A stretch of 64,000 bases of DNA from Catalinimonas alkaloidigena (GCF_029504655.1 NZ_JAQFIL010000001.1:3787001-3851000), one strand, 5' to 3'. Positions 55,190 to 64,000 are shown, counted from the stretch's first letter. Numbers and translations are program-made. Notes: generated by a model not told the origin, from the sequence alone.

Positions 55190-57640
55190 ATGTTGCGCAC
55201 TTACTTCAAATTCGCTACTCGCACTTTCTGGAAAGATAGATTTTATACCCTGCTCAATATTATCGGGCTGGCGATAGGTATTGCGGTTAGTATTATCATT
55301 TTGCTCTACCTACAAAACGACCTGACCTATGACCAGCATCATGATAAGCATGCGCAAATTTATCGGCTGGTCACTAATGTTAAAGGTCCGGGCGTGGAAT
55401 TTCATAGCGCCAGTGCGGCCCGTGAAATGGCTCCTATGCTTTCAGAAGTTTATCCTGAACTGCTTTCGTTCGTCAGATTTCAGGGTATGGACCGCACCCT
55501 CGTTAGCGTAGCTGGGCAAGGAGAGGAAAGTATGTACAATGAAGAAGACTGGGCACATGCGGACTCCACAGTATTTAATGTGTTTACGCATCCTTTTCTG
55601 GAAGGAAATCCAGACAACGCTCTGAAAGAAAAAAACAGCATTGTGCTGACTGAGAAGCTGGCAAAAAAATACTTCGGCGATGAAGAAGCACTGGGGAAAA
55701 GTCTGTTGCTGTATGAAGCCAAAGAAAACTTTACTGTCACCGGTGTAATTGAAGACCTTCCCGATAACTCTCATCTTAAGTTTGATGCATTGGTTTCCTA
55801 CATTGAAGTCCGTGAGCATGCCATGCGGGATGGTGAGTTTGTATCGGAAGCCATCTGGAATCCTGATGTGTACACTTACCTCCTGTTTCCGAAGGGCTAC
55901 AATACTACCGATTTTTTTGAGAAGCTTCCTCCCTTCCATGATAAGTACATCAAACCATTTGGAGATCAGGTGAGCAGTGAGCTTTGGTTTTATCTGGAAC
56001 CGTTAGCCGACATTCATTTTCACTCTGAACAGGAGGATGATCAGCCTCAGGGCAACTACGCTTATATCTATGCTTTTGGCGGGATCGGTTTATTCATTCT
56101 GTTATTAGCATGCATCAATTATATGAACATGGCTACCGCTCGTTCGGGAAATAGGGTGAAGGAAATTGGCATGAGAAAGGTATTGGGGTCAAGCCGTAAA
56201 GCGCTGATTTATTCTTTTTTAGGAGAATCTGTTTTGCTTTCAGTACTTGCTTTATTGATCGCTTTGGGCATAGTAGCCATCATTTTGTATGCCACGCCTT
56301 TCAACAATCTTATAGAAAAAGATCTTACCTTAAACCTGCTGGAAAACGGTCTGCTATTCAGTGGGGCTATAGGCATTGCTTTATTGATGGGTATTCTTTC
56401 CGGTTTGTATCCAGCTTTTTACCTGCCTTCACTATCAGCTGTTCAGTCCCTGAAAGGCGCTTTTAAATCTTCCGCATCGGGTATCGCTCTCCGTAAATCA
56501 TTGGTCATTCTGCAATTCACAATTTCTATTGCGGTGGTGATCTGTACCCTGCTGATGCAGGACCAGATCCGATATGTTCGCAACCTGGAGTTGGGCTTTA
56601 ACCGTGAACACCTGTTGTTGGTGCCTATACAGGATACACTGGTACAAAAACAACTTCCTTACATCAAAAATGAGCTGGAACAGTACGATGGAGTGATAGC
56701 GACTACCGTATCGTATAATATACCCGGATTGAATGTGGGTGGTCAGGTTTTTCAGGTTGAAATAGATTCCAGCCTTACTACCCAGGCTTTCAACACTTTT
56801 TATGTAGGGGAAGATTACCTGAAAACGATGGATATTCCCATACTAGCAGGCAGAGATTTCAATGAAGGTTTTGCCGGGGATAAAGATGGTAAGTCTTTCA
56901 TCATCAATGAAACAGCCGCGCGTGAACTCGGCTGGTACAAGGCTGGACAAGAAGGAGCCAAACTTGAAGATGCGTTGAGCGGCAGGCTTATGTTTTTTCA
57001 TGGAGAGGAACTGGGCAATGTGGTAGGCATAGTACAGGATTTTAATGTCAGCTCTTTACACAATGCCATTGAACCCACCATTATCATCCCTGCCAGACGT
57101 GAAGGAGGAATTTTGTATGCTCGGCTAAAAGGCGAAAATTTACCAGAGACCATGGATCATATCCAGGATAAATGGTCAGTGTATGACCCAAATCACCCCT
57201 TTGAATATTTGTTTCTGGATGAAAGTTTTGACGAACTCTACAGGGCGGATGAGCGTCAAAGCACGCTCATTTCTGTGCTTTCCGGTATTTGCCTGTTGAT
57301 CTCACTATTAGGTATATTAGGACTTTCAGCATTCACTGCGGAGCAGCGCACCAAAGAAATAGGTGTTCGCAAGGTGATGGGCGCGTCTATTCCTCACATC
57401 GTATTTTTACTGTTTAAAGATGTGATGATACTCGTAATTTTCGCTTCTATACTTGCCGCTCCTATCGCCTACTACCTGATAGAGCGCTGGCTTCAGGACT
57501 TCGCCTATCGTACAGATATCAACATATTATTATTTATATTGGCAGCATTAGCGGCACTACTGATTGCTTTCATAACAATGAGCTTTCATTCTTTAAAAAC
57601 GGCACGTTTGAATCCGGTAATAAGTTTGCGTTATGAGTAA
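55190..57640 (+). CDS. MacB/FtsX-type ABC transporter permease
   Basis: Start set at 55190 (MLRTYFKFATRTFWKDRFYT), the common N-terminus of this family; the ATG at 55145 would add 15 non-homologous residues. The 816-residue protein has a first membrane helix (about 21-42, IIGLAIGIAVSIIILLY), a MacB periplasmic domain, a central FtsX unit (ARSGNRVKEIGMRKVLGSSRKAL, then three helices), a second periplasmic domain and the C-terminal FtsX unit (TAEQRTKEIGVRKVMGASIP). It likely partners with an ATPase encoded elsewhere to move lipoproteins or peptides, or to transmit a signal. Its stop overlaps the next gene by 8 bases. Confidence 0.9.
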   Translation: MLRTYFKFATRTFWKDRFYTLLNIIGLAIGIAVSIIILLYLQNDLTYDQHHDKHAQIYRLVTNVKGPGVEFHSASAAREMAPMLSEVYPELLSFVRFQGMDRTLVSVAGQGEESMYNEEDWAHADSTVFNVFTHPFLEGNPDNALKEKNSIVLTEKLAKKYFGDEEALGKSLLLYEAKENFTVTGVIEDLPDNSHLKFDALVSYIEVREHAMRDGEFVSEAIWNPDVYTYLLFPKGYNTTDFFEKLPPFHDKYIKPFGDQVSSELWFYLEPLADIHFHSEQEDDQPQGNYAYIYAFGGIGLFILLLACINYMNMATARSGNRVKEIGMRKVLGSSRKALIYSFLGESVLLSVLALLIALGIVAIILYATPFNNLIEKDLTLNLLENGLLFSGAIGIALLMGILSGLYPAFYLPSLSAVQSLKGAFKSSASGIALRKSLVILQFTISIAVVICTLLMQDQIRYVRNLELGFNREHLLLVPIQDTLVQKQLPYIKNELEQYDGVIATTVSYNIPGLNVGGQVFQVEIDSSLTTQAFNTFYVGEDYLKTMDIPILAGRDFNEGFAGDKDGKSFIINETAARELGWYKAGQEGAKLEDALSGRLMFFHGEELGNVVGIVQDFNVSSLHNAIEPTIIIPARREGGILYARLKGENLPETMDHIQDKWSVYDPNHPFEYLFLDESFDELYRADERQSTLISVLSGICLLISLLGILGLSAFTAEQRTKEIGVRKVMGASIPHIVFLLFKDVMILVIFASILAAPIAYYLIERWLQDFAYRTDINILLFILAALAALLIAFITMSFHSLKTARLNPVISLRYE

Positions 57641-58103
57641 ATCGATGATGAAAAAGAATACATATACCCTGGAAAAGGGTGAGCTGGCAGATTTTCCTGA
57701 AATCGTTGAAGTTTGGGAAGCTTCGGTGAGAGCTACACATCATTTTCTGACAGAAGAAGATATTTTATATTTCAAGCCCCTCATTCTTCATGAATATCTG
57801 GACGCGGTAGACTTATGGGTTGCCCTGGATCAGAAGCGTAAGATTATTGGTTTTCTTGGCGTAATTGATGATAGCATAGAAATGTTATTTATACATCCTG
57901 AACACAGAGGTATGGGGGCAGGAAAGCTTCTCCTGCATCATGCTATTGATACATTCCATGCTAAATACGTAGATGTTAATGAGCAGAACGTGCAGGCGGT
58001 AAATTTTTACAAAAAAATGGGCTTCATCACACAAGATCGTTCAGAAAGAGATAGCTTGGGAAAACCTTATCCCATACTACACATGAAGCTCAAGCCGACC
58101 TAA
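57633..58103 (+). CDS. GNAT family N-acetyltransferase
   Basis: A 156-residue acetyltransferase with the acetyl-CoA loop in IHPEHRGMGAGKLLLHHAID and the later VNEQNVQAVNFYKKMGFI motif. Its start (KGELADFPEIVEVWEASVR) and length fit the YiaC/PhnO-like groups. It acetylates an amine of unknown identity using acetyl-CoA. It overlaps the end of the permease gene by 8 bases and is probably translationally coupled. Confidence 0.85.
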   Translation: MSKSMMKKNTYTLEKGELADFPEIVEVWEASVRATHHFLTEEDILYFKPLILHEYLDAVDLWVALDQKRKIIGFLGVIDDSIEMLFIHPEHRGMGAGKLLLHHAIDTFHAKYVDVNEQNVQAVNFYKKMGFITQDRSERDSLGKPYPILHMKLKPT

Positions 58104-58458
58104 GCTAATTTAATGATGAGACACATCAGTTTCGTATGTACTACTCTCCTTCACCTTTGGCATGCCTATATTAACGTTAGGAAAATAACTCATGTACCCC
58201 ACTGTTGATTGCGCTGCCTTTTGTATTGATGACTAACTTTATCATTTCAGGTTTGTCAGGCACACAACGATACCCCTATCGCTCAGCCAAACACAATAAC
58301 AATTATTTTAAGCCGATGCTAAGCGCATCAGGTGCTCACCATCTTTTCCTGCTTTTTCAAGAATGAATGCCCAGTGGTTACAAATGAATAATCAATAGTT
58401 ACTAATCAGTGCGATTATTCGCTATTATTCCAATTATCAACCTTAACCCATACCCATT
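58104..58458. other. Intergenic region upstream of the Cys-rich lipoprotein
   Basis: About 355 bases with no recognisable gene. No clear promoter -33/-7 pair or repeat was seen. The 58350-58440 part is AT-rich and should contain the lipoprotein promoter. Confidence 0.3.
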
Positions 58459-59172
58459 ATGAAATTTTTAAAAGCAGAAATTTTGTTCATCCTGCTCATC
58501 ATCACTTCCTGTACCGATGAGCAAGAAAGCATGTCTATTTACCCTTCTCTGGCAGATAACACTGAAAAAGTGGCATTTTCAGCAGAATCTTCATCATCAA
58601 CAGTTGTAAAAAATACGCTCTACGATTTTGCTCAAGAAACTCTCTCAGACATGTATGGTGTAAAGTTCAAGCTAAATGAAACTACACTGCTGGATAAGGC
58701 TTCTCTCCTGATATGGATTGCTCAAAATAAAAAGAATAAGTCCTCGGCAATAAATAAAGAAAACCAGAGGTTGCTGAGCAAACTTTTTAAGCAAGATGAT
58801 ATCAAAGCCATTTTGATCAATACACCTGGTCACGCAAAGTTTCAGCAGGCCGTATATATATTGGTACCCAAACCATTTAGGGTAGAGGATTTCAATTCAA
58901 TTGGTGCGGTACTGATTACAGACTCAGCTTCCAGCTCATCAGATAGTGATGAAGGTGGTGGGAACGGAGGAAATGATGATGGCGGAGACGATGATGACGA
59001 AGATGAAGACGCCGAAGAAGTATGTTATACACAGTCAGGCACATATTTAGATGCTACACAACAACAGAATTCTGACAATCCACTATCAGGTTGCCCTCCC
59101 TGTCTGGTTGAGTGTGTAGATTGTAACAGCAGTCTGGCTGGACAAGATGATTGCGTAAACTGCTCTGTTTAA
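58459..59172 (+). CDS. Lipoprotein with acidic linker and Cys-rich C-terminal tail
   Basis: A 237-residue product with a lipobox at Cys18 (LLIITSC), then a predicted globular part of about 140 residues without family assignment (VKNTLYDFAQETLSDMYGV; VYILVPKPFRVED), then a Ser/Asp/Glu/Gly low-complexity linker (about 155-185) and a tail of about 50 residues with seven cysteines arranged as CPPC, CVDC and CVNC pairs. The pairs could bind metal or form disulfides in the periplasm. Function unknown. It is followed by a hairpin with an AT-rich end. Confidence 0.55.
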   Translation: MKFLKAEILFILLIITSCTDEQESMSIYPSLADNTEKVAFSAESSSSTVVKNTLYDFAQETLSDMYGVKFKLNETTLLDKASLLIWIAQNKKNKSSAINKENQRLLSKLFKQDDIKAILINTPGHAKFQQAVYILVPKPFRVEDFNSIGAVLITDSASSSSDSDEGGGNGGNDDGGDDDDEDEDAEEVCYTQSGTYLDATQQQNSDNPLSGCPPCLVECVDCNSSLAGQDDCVNCSV

Positions 59173-59178
59173 AAAAAT

Positions 59179-59210
59179 ACTCCGGCTTAGAAAGTTTAAG
59201 GCCGGAGTTT
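59179..59210 (+). terminator. Probable terminator of the Cys-rich lipoprotein
   Basis: ACTCCGG (59179-59185) pairs with CCGGAGT (59202-59208), extended by CTTA/TAAG around a short loop. The T-run afterwards is short (three T's), so termination may be moderate. It starts seven bases after the stop codon. Confidence 0.55.
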
Positions 59211-59285
59211 AAGCTATCTATATTTTATACATACAATGAAAACTGTGGCTATTGAGCTGCTGCAGTTCAGCATGTGTTAGGAGAC

Positions 59286-59423
59286 TATCCGGAAACGTAA
59301 TTTCCCCCAACATGTGATGCCGAGCCAAGAGCGATCACCGTACGGGCACTATTTTCCTAGAGGCAAGAAATTTTCCATTGCGACCTTAGGTCAGTATGAC
59401 ATTAAAAGAAAGGTTTCCGGATA
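59286..59423. mobile_element. Putative 138-base MITE with TA-flanked 11-bp terminal inverted repeats
   Basis: The ends TATCCGGAAAC (59286-59296) and GTTTCCGGATA (59413-59423) are perfect inverted repeats. If the outermost TA is a target duplication, this is the design of a Tc1/IS630-type non-autonomous element. The 116 bases between them contain no coding frame or transposase trace. No second copy is in the window. Confidence 0.45.
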
Positions 59424-59516
59424 AATTCTAAATCTTGTTGTAATTGTCTGATGGAGACTAAATTCAATTCACATTTACTTGTCAGTTGAGGATATCCATT
59501 TAAGAACTCAATCGCT

Positions 59517-59524
59517 TATATTTG
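59517..59524 (+). promoter_or_regulatory. Possible -7 box of the HAD gene
   Basis: TATATTTG matches the TAnnTTTG -7 consensus, 20 bases upstream of the ATG at 59544. A -33 TTTG is not clear at the right distance, so the site is tentative. Confidence 0.3.
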
Positions 59525-59543
59525 CCTCCTGACAAAGAGATCA

Positions 59544-60245
59544 ATGAACAAGCCCACAATAATTGCTTTTGACGCTGACGATACCCTTTGGGTGAATGAA
59601 ACAATATTTACCTCTACGCAGGAGAAATGTAAAGACATTCTAAGCGGGTATATTTCTCCAGAGCTTATAGAAGAAAAGGTTTATGAAACAGAAAGGCGTA
59701 ATCTGAGGCATTTTGGCTACGGTATCAAAGGCTTTGTGCTGTCTATGATTGAAACCGCCATTGAACTGTCAGAAGGCAAAGTTTCTGCGAAAGAGATTCA
59801 GGATATCATTGGGTTAGGTAAAGAAATGATCACACACCCGGTACGCTTACTCAATCAGGTAGAAGAAACGATAAGACTACTTTCTGAAGATTTTGAGCTA
59901 ATGATCATCACCAAAGGAGACTTGTTTGATCAGGAAAGTAAAATAGCTCGCTCCGGTCTCGCAGGATTCTTCAAACGAATTGAAATCATCAGCGAGAAGG
60001 ACAAATCCAGTTATGGAAGAGTGATGTTGAGAAATGATATCAATGTAAAAGACTTGCTCATGGTAGGTAATTCTCTGAAGTCTGACATACTTCCAATCTG
60101 CGAACTGGGTGGCAGAGCCGTACATATCCCATTCCACACTACCTGGGTGCTGGAACAAATCTCTCATCATAAATTGGCACACATACAGTACGACGAGCTC
60201 GCTACCATAACCCAGTTGCCAGCCTATTTGAAGCAAAATTTTTAG
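59544..60245 (+). CDS. HAD family hydrolase (phosphatase)
   Basis: A 233-residue protein with the catalytic motif D10-A-D12-D13-T in IIAFDADDTLW, motif II/III candidates Lys or Arg in the middle, and the GNSLKSDILPICELGGR acidic motif near residue 175. It has an all-helical cap (about 20-100). It probably dephosphorylates a small sugar or nucleotide phosphate. The EEP gene ends 16 bases further on the other strand, so the two genes are convergent. Confidence 0.85.
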   Translation: MNKPTIIAFDADDTLWVNETIFTSTQEKCKDILSGYISPELIEEKVYETERRNLRHFGYGIKGFVLSMIETAIELSEGKVSAKEIQDIIGLGKEMITHPVRLLNQVEETIRLLSEDFELMIITKGDLFDQESKIARSGLAGFFKRIEIISEKDKSSYGRVMLRNDINVKDLLMVGNSLKSDILPICELGGRAVHIPFHTTWVLEQISHHKLAHIQYDELATITQLPAYLKQNF

Positions 60246-60260
60246 GCTGGATGCATCTGG

Positions 60261-61352
60261 TCAAGAAGAATAGCTCTTTGCAACTACTTTTTGAACAGGG
60301 TCAGCTTTTTCAATTTTTTCTTCAGCCCACTCCTCCTCTTCTATTTCAGCCTCATCCTCTTCCTGTATATCCTCTGCTCTCGGTTCATAATTGAGCGTAA
60401 TATATATGGGGAAGTGGTCTGAACCAATGTGTGTCAGTCGCTCTATGTTGACCAAAGTAAAATCATCGGAATGAAATATATGATCCAGTGGCCAGCGAAG
60501 TAATGGATAGGAAGCATGAAATGTATTGAAGAAGCCTCTGCCAATTCTGGGATCCAGAAGACCGGAAATCTTCTTAAATAGATTGGTGGTACGAGACCAG
60601 GCCACATCATTAAGATCACCGATGACAATTGCGGTGTGGTCATGTGCCTCAATCTCTTTACCGGCCAGCAGCAGCTCGGCATCTCTGTTAGTAGAGGTGT
60701 CTCTTTCCGTAGGGCTGGGAGGGGTGGGATGAAGGCAGTATAAGCGTACTTTTAGCCCGGAAGGAAGCTTTACCCAGCTTCTGATAGAGGGAATATTTTC
60801 CTCAACCAGATGACGAACCTCGGCATCAATAAGCTCCAACTTAGAGTAGAGATGCATACCATATAGGTTATCCAGTGGAATTTTTACATTGTAAGAGTAC
60901 TTATCTTCCAGCACACTTAATGCTTTTTCCCAATGCTTATCAGACTCAAGTGTCAGTAGTATATCCGGGTTCTTCTTATTGACTAAGTCTATCAGCTTCT
61001 GGTATTTACGATTGGTGGTAAGCACATTACTTACCATGATAGAACATGTATTTTTCGGATCACTTCCCTTAAACCGAATTACCTGTTTCTTGGCCAGTCG
61101 TGTATATGGAAAAATTCTCACGCCCTGATATATCAGACAATATACCAATACGACAATCAAACCATAATGCCACACTTCATCAAAAGAAAGTGTAAACCCT
61201 AACCCTATAAGGGCAGTGATGTTGAGAACGGATATTTGAAGGCGGGGAAAATCAAAAACCCGGATCCACCATTGGTCAAACTTGAGTAGTGTGGCAATTG
61301 TTGCTATAATAGGCAAGGCGCCTATTACTAAAAAAATAATTTGTAATATCAT
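60261..61352 (-). CDS. Membrane-anchored endonuclease/exonuclease/phosphatase family protein
   Basis: A 363-residue protein with three N-terminal membrane helices (about 1-22, 38-56 and 63-80), then the EEP catalytic domain with the VIGDLNDVAW motif, RWPLDHIFHSDDF and IGSDHFPIYI near residue 320, i.e. the Asp-Asn and Asp-His pairs used for metal-dependent phosphodiester cleavage. The C-terminal tail is very Glu-rich. The soluble domain probably faces the cytoplasm or periplasm depending on topology, which I cannot decide. Substrate may be a nucleic acid or a lipid phosphoester. Confidence 0.83.
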   Translation of the reverse strand: MILQIIFLVIGALPIIATIATLLKFDQWWIRVFDFPRLQISVLNITALIGLGFTLSFDEVWHYGLIVVLVYCLIYQGVRIFPYTRLAKKQVIRFKGSDPKNTCSIMVSNVLTTNRKYQKLIDLVNKKNPDILLTLESDKHWEKALSVLEDKYSYNVKIPLDNLYGMHLYSKLELIDAEVRHLVEENIPSIRSWVKLPSGLKVRLYCLHPTPPSPTERDTSTNRDAELLLAGKEIEAHDHTAIVIGDLNDVAWSRTTNLFKKISGLLDPRIGRGFFNTFHASYPLLRWPLDHIFHSDDFTLVNIERLTHIGSDHFPIYITLNYEPRAEDIQEEDEAEIEEEEWAEEKIEKADPVQKVVAKSYSS

Positions 61353-61567
61353 GATACGCTTTATTTTTTAGCTGGATTGATCGTATCAGTTTGAAAAGCA
61401 TTCATAAAAATGCTTTATCAGATCTCAATTGGTCCTTTAAGAATATGGTACCAATACAAAGGAAGTAATTTTGTTTACAAAATAGGTTATGATATGATTA
61501 ATTTTTATCATAACCACTAAGATATAGTCCCTATATACTTGGCATTTATCATCATACTTACCAGCTC

Positions 61568-61846
61568 ATGGCAACATTACAAACACAGGCAAATACCAAT
61601 AATGTGAGTGACGGATCATATCATTACCGTTATGATAGTAGCAGAGAAGGAGACTGGTTATTTATCGGCTTTTCGCCATCTAAACAAAACCTGACGATCT
61701 ATATTAGGTCCGGCTTTGATTGTTATCAGAAATTGATGTCAAAGCTTGCTGTGTACAAAACCGCTAAATCCTGCCGCCATGTCAAAAAGCTGGAGGATAT
61801 AGATTTGAAAGTACTGAAAGCTTTGGTTCACAAACCTGTTGATTAA
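61568..61846 (+). CDS. DUF1801 protein with an apparent internal deletion
   Basis: A 92-residue protein. The C-terminal half (GSYHYRYDSSREGDWLFIGF; KLEDIDLKVLKALV) is a good DUF1801 match, but the family normally has about 140 residues with about 45 more residues between the N-terminal start and the GSYHY segment. Here the start (MATLQTQANTNNVS) runs straight into GSYHY, so an in-frame deletion removed the helical centre. The frame is intact, so this may be recent or a minimal variant. The function of DUF1801 is unknown. Confidence 0.7.
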   Translation: MATLQTQANTNNVSDGSYHYRYDSSREGDWLFIGFSPSKQNLTIYIRSGFDCYQKLMSKLAVYKTAKSCRHVKKLEDIDLKVLKALVHKPVD

Positions 61847-61915
61847 CTGAGATAAATACCCCAGCAAATAATGAATAAAAAAGATTAATACATCAACTGA
61901 CAGATAATAATTGAT

Positions 61916-62707
61916 ATGGATTTACAACTTAGAGATAAAGTAGCCTTAATCAGCGGTGGAAGTATGGGCATAGGATTGGCTGTAGCTGAAGCCCTGGCAA
62001 AAGAAGGGGTTCACTTAATCCTGACGGCCAGAGATCAGCAACGCCTGGATAAAGCAAAAAAAACACTAAAAAGCTTTGATGTAAGTGTAGAAACCTTTGC
62101 TGCTGACATGACCCAAGCGCGAGACATAGCCCAATTAGTAGCGTATTCAAGAAAAACTTTTGACGGAATTGATATTCTTATCAACAACGCGGGTAGTGGA
62201 ACAAATGAAAAGATTGCCGAAGCAGAAGATGATAAATGGTATTACTACTGGGACCTGCATGTGATGGCTGCCATTCGCCTTTGCAGGGCTATACTTCCAG
62301 CGATGAAGCAAAGAGGAGGAGGTGTGATTTTGAATAATGCTTCTATCTGTGCAAAGCAACCCCTTTTTTATGAGCCCATTTATAATACCACTAAGGCGGC
62401 CCTGGTCATGTTCAGCAAATGTCTGGCGGAAGAAGCCATCAAAGATAATATTCGCGTTAATACCATCAATCCAGGACTCATACGGACGGAAGCCTGGGAG
62501 GAAGCAGCCATTGAGGAAGGGCAAAAACAAGGAATAAGCGCGGATGAATTTTTAAAAAAAGTCGCTGAAGAAAATACTCCTATCGGCCGGTTTGCCAGTA
62601 CAGAAGAGCTTGCGAACTTTTTCGTTTTCCTATGCTCCCCCTTAGCAAGCTATTGTGTGGGCAGCAGCTATTATGTAGATGGTGGCTGGCTTAAAGTTGT
62701 TAACTAA
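61916..62707 (+). CDS. Short-chain dehydrogenase/reductase (SDR)
   Basis: A classical SDR of 263 residues: dinucleotide motif ISGGSMGIGLAVAEA at the start, NNAGSG near residue 92, the active-site Ser in NNASICAKQ and Tyr/Lys in YNTTKAALVMF, then the typical RVNTINPGLIRTE and YVDGGW ending. It reduces a ketone or oxidises an alcohol with NAD(P). Substrate unknown. Cytoplasmic. It is followed by a decayed gene. Confidence 0.93.
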   Translation: MDLQLRDKVALISGGSMGIGLAVAEALAKEGVHLILTARDQQRLDKAKKTLKSFDVSVETFAADMTQARDIAQLVAYSRKTFDGIDILINNAGSGTNEKIAEAEDDKWYYYWDLHVMAAIRLCRAILPAMKQRGGGVILNNASICAKQPLFYEPIYNTTKAALVMFSKCLAEEAIKDNIRVNTINPGLIRTEAWEEAAIEEGQKQGISADEFLKKVAEENTPIGRFASTEELANFFVFLCSPLASYCVGSSYYVDGGWLKVVN

Positions 62708-62727
62708 TGACATAAAGCGAGGGTCTT

Positions 62728-63105
62728 TTGAATGAAATATTTTATTACGCTATTCATTTCTTTACCCTGACCCACACGAACCAAATTGGAAGCAATATTC
62801 CAAAAATCAATGTCGTAATTTTTTTGAGAATCCGGAATGATCCCGGATGGCAGGAAGGGTTTAAAACGCAAGGAGCCTTAGAGGACTTTCCTGCTAAAGT
62901 GAGTGCAATAAGCAGGCTTAAATGTAATACAGGAAAAAGGCTATAAATCAGCTAGTGAATTTGATTTGGTGGATTTATGATCCTCTTTGGTTGGTTTATG
63001 CCTGCTGCTTTTAAGAAACAGACGCATGAATATAAGGAGCAATTCAAGCAATTTGCAGAAGCTAAAGCAGAGATCAGGCAAGTTCAAAACAGCTCGCATA
63101 AGTAG
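62728..63105 (+). pseudogene. Decayed SRPBCC (START-like) family gene
   Basis: One frame (62728-62946) reads, near its end, IRNDPGWQEGFKT and LEDFPAKVSAISRLKCNTGK, resembling the SRPBCC family start (a PKWQxGFKS segment, a PGxVGxxSKL turn). A second frame, 62977-63105, reads GWFMPAAFKKQTHEYKEQFK and FAEAKAE, the usual end of the same family. Roughly 40-60 central residues are absent and the two halves are out of frame. So this is a single gene with a deletion and frame loss rather than two small genes. Confidence 0.6.
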
Positions 63106-63325
63106 CCTTGTTTTACGCTCTGGTTACTTGCCCCACTACTTAAGATGATTGCATAGCGGGAACAGGTAATGCTTTAAATTATATAAAGCTCATAAACTTC
63201 ATTCTTTTTTTCCTCCCCTTCCCTGTTTCATTCCCGGTACAGTATAAACTTACTTATTGATTGGTTTGAGGTTTTTTAATTAAATTGACTAATCAACAAC
63301 CTATGCAATACACATTTCTGACTGT

Positions 63326-64000
63326 ATGTACACACCCACTACTAATAACATTTTGTTTGGCCGTTTGCATCAAAAAATCTTTAAAACGCTTAGTATTCGT
63401 TACATGATTGCACTCTCTACCATTGCTTTCATGATATTACTTAGCAACTTATTGATACAACATAAACTCAACCAAATACTGAATGACTCACGTGTGATTA
63501 ATGTGGCTGGCAGGCAAAATATGCTAAGTCAGCGTCTTTCTAATGCTGCTATCAAGCTCAGAACTACTCTATCAGCTCAGGAAAGAGCTGAAATCTCCCG
63601 GGAGATGGAAACGACTTTGAACTTACTCACACGTTCTCAAAACGCCTTACTCAGCAGTGATCCCGAAATGATGGTAGAGGCAAAAAACAGCTCTGAAACC
63701 CTAAAGCTATATGAAAACCTGGACTCTGCTTATCACCAAATGGTTCATCATGGTTATGCACTTCACAAATTAAATAGTGCCGCTCAGGTGTATGATAGTA
63801 CTCAGGCCAGATATCATATTAGCTCAATTTTGGCTCAGGAGAATGTGTTTCTGAGTGGAATGGATGCTATTGTCAATCAATATGATATAGAGTCCAGGGC
63901 AAGGGTGGACAATCTGATTGAAGTGGAACAAACACTCATGATTATCGCCTTAGGAATTATTTTGCTGGAGGTAATTTTCATATTTCGTCCCCTGGCCCAT
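63326..64000 (+). CDS. PilJ-type sensory transducer, 3' end outside window
   Basis: The ATG at 63326 starts a frame that stays open to the last base, so 225 residues are visible. A short N-terminus precedes a membrane helix (about 30-50, YMIALSTIAFMILLSNLLIQ), then a periplasmic domain with the two-helix PilJ-type motif (VINVAGRQNMLSQRL; LLTRSQNALLSS), ending with a second membrane helix (about 202-220, TLMIIALGIILLEVIFI) and the RPLAH start of a HAMP-like linker. The effector, probably a histidine kinase or chemoreceptor domain, is beyond the window. Confidence 0.72.
   Translation, partial: MYTPTTNNILFGRLHQKIFKTLSIRYMIALSTIAFMILLSNLLIQHKLNQILNDSRVINVAGRQNMLSQRLSNAAIKLRTTLSAQERAEISREMETTLNLLTRSQNALLSSDPEMMVEAKNSSETLKLYENLDSAYHQMVHHGYALHKLNSAAQVYDSTQARYHISSILAQENVFLSGMDAIVNQYDIESRARVDNLIEVEQTLMIIALGIILLEVIFIFRPLAH

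Overview
The window looks like a chromosomal stretch from a marine-type member of the Bacteroidota, most likely order Cytophagales. The evidence is the gene content: SusC/SusD with a FecI/FecR regulatory pair, several CarboxypepD_reg-plus-barrel outer membrane receptors, a TonB-receptor/DUF4249 pair, LytS/LytTR signalling, MacB-type permeases without a linked ATPase, many Tat-exported oxidoreductases and lipoproteins, and no evident Shine-Dalgarno use. The genus is not determined. No tRNA, rRNA, CRISPR array, phage module or intact insertion sequence was recognised.

Layout. 1-6.4 kb: 3' part of an NCS1 permease, DUF4249 lipoprotein plus TonB-dependent receptor, a small outer membrane protein and an NAD(P)-binding protein. 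6.4-12.7 kb: an eroded accessory stretch with a broken MFS transporter joined to a broken TolB-like/TPR gene, two small membrane proteins, an NmrA/DUF1772/AraC cluster, and a relic of a SusC-type receptor. 12.7-21.2 kb: a compact sulfatase polysaccharide-utilisation-type locus reading sigma factor, FecR, SusC, SusD, sulfatase; the sigma gene is split by a frame change at an A8 tract. 21.6-28.7 kb: a two-subunit molybdenum hydroxylase, two secreted hydrolases, DoxX and a TIM-barrel isomerase. 28.9-36.2 kb: two large outer membrane barrel proteins flanking a LytS/LytTR two-component pair. 36.5-38.4 kb: an orphan gene and a repeat-rich intergenic region with a 273-274-base tandem duplication, a GTCATTC-ended miniature element and hairpins.

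38.4-48.3 kb: S9 peptidase, two unrecognised proteins, a Gfo/Idh/MocA dehydrogenase, a second molybdenum hydroxylase pair and an aldo/keto reductase. 48.5-53.4 kb: an ECF sigma factor, a membrane-spanning TPR anti-sigma-like protein, an unknown protein and, convergent to them, a secreted, membrane-anchored TPR-CHAT peptidase-like protein. This is the best candidate for an undescribed signalling system. 53.5-64 kb: a lipid A-type acyltransferase, an FtsX/MacB permease, GNAT, a Cys-rich lipoprotein, a MITE-like element, HAD and EEP hydrolases, a shortened DUF1801 gene, an SDR, a decayed SRPBCC gene, and the 5' part of a PilJ-type sensory receptor.

Themes: outer membrane import of complex substrates, export of redox enzymes and hydrolases to the periplasm, and extracytoplasmic signalling by sigma/anti-sigma pairs. 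At least four gene relics or internally deleted genes point to ongoing gene decay in the accessory segments.
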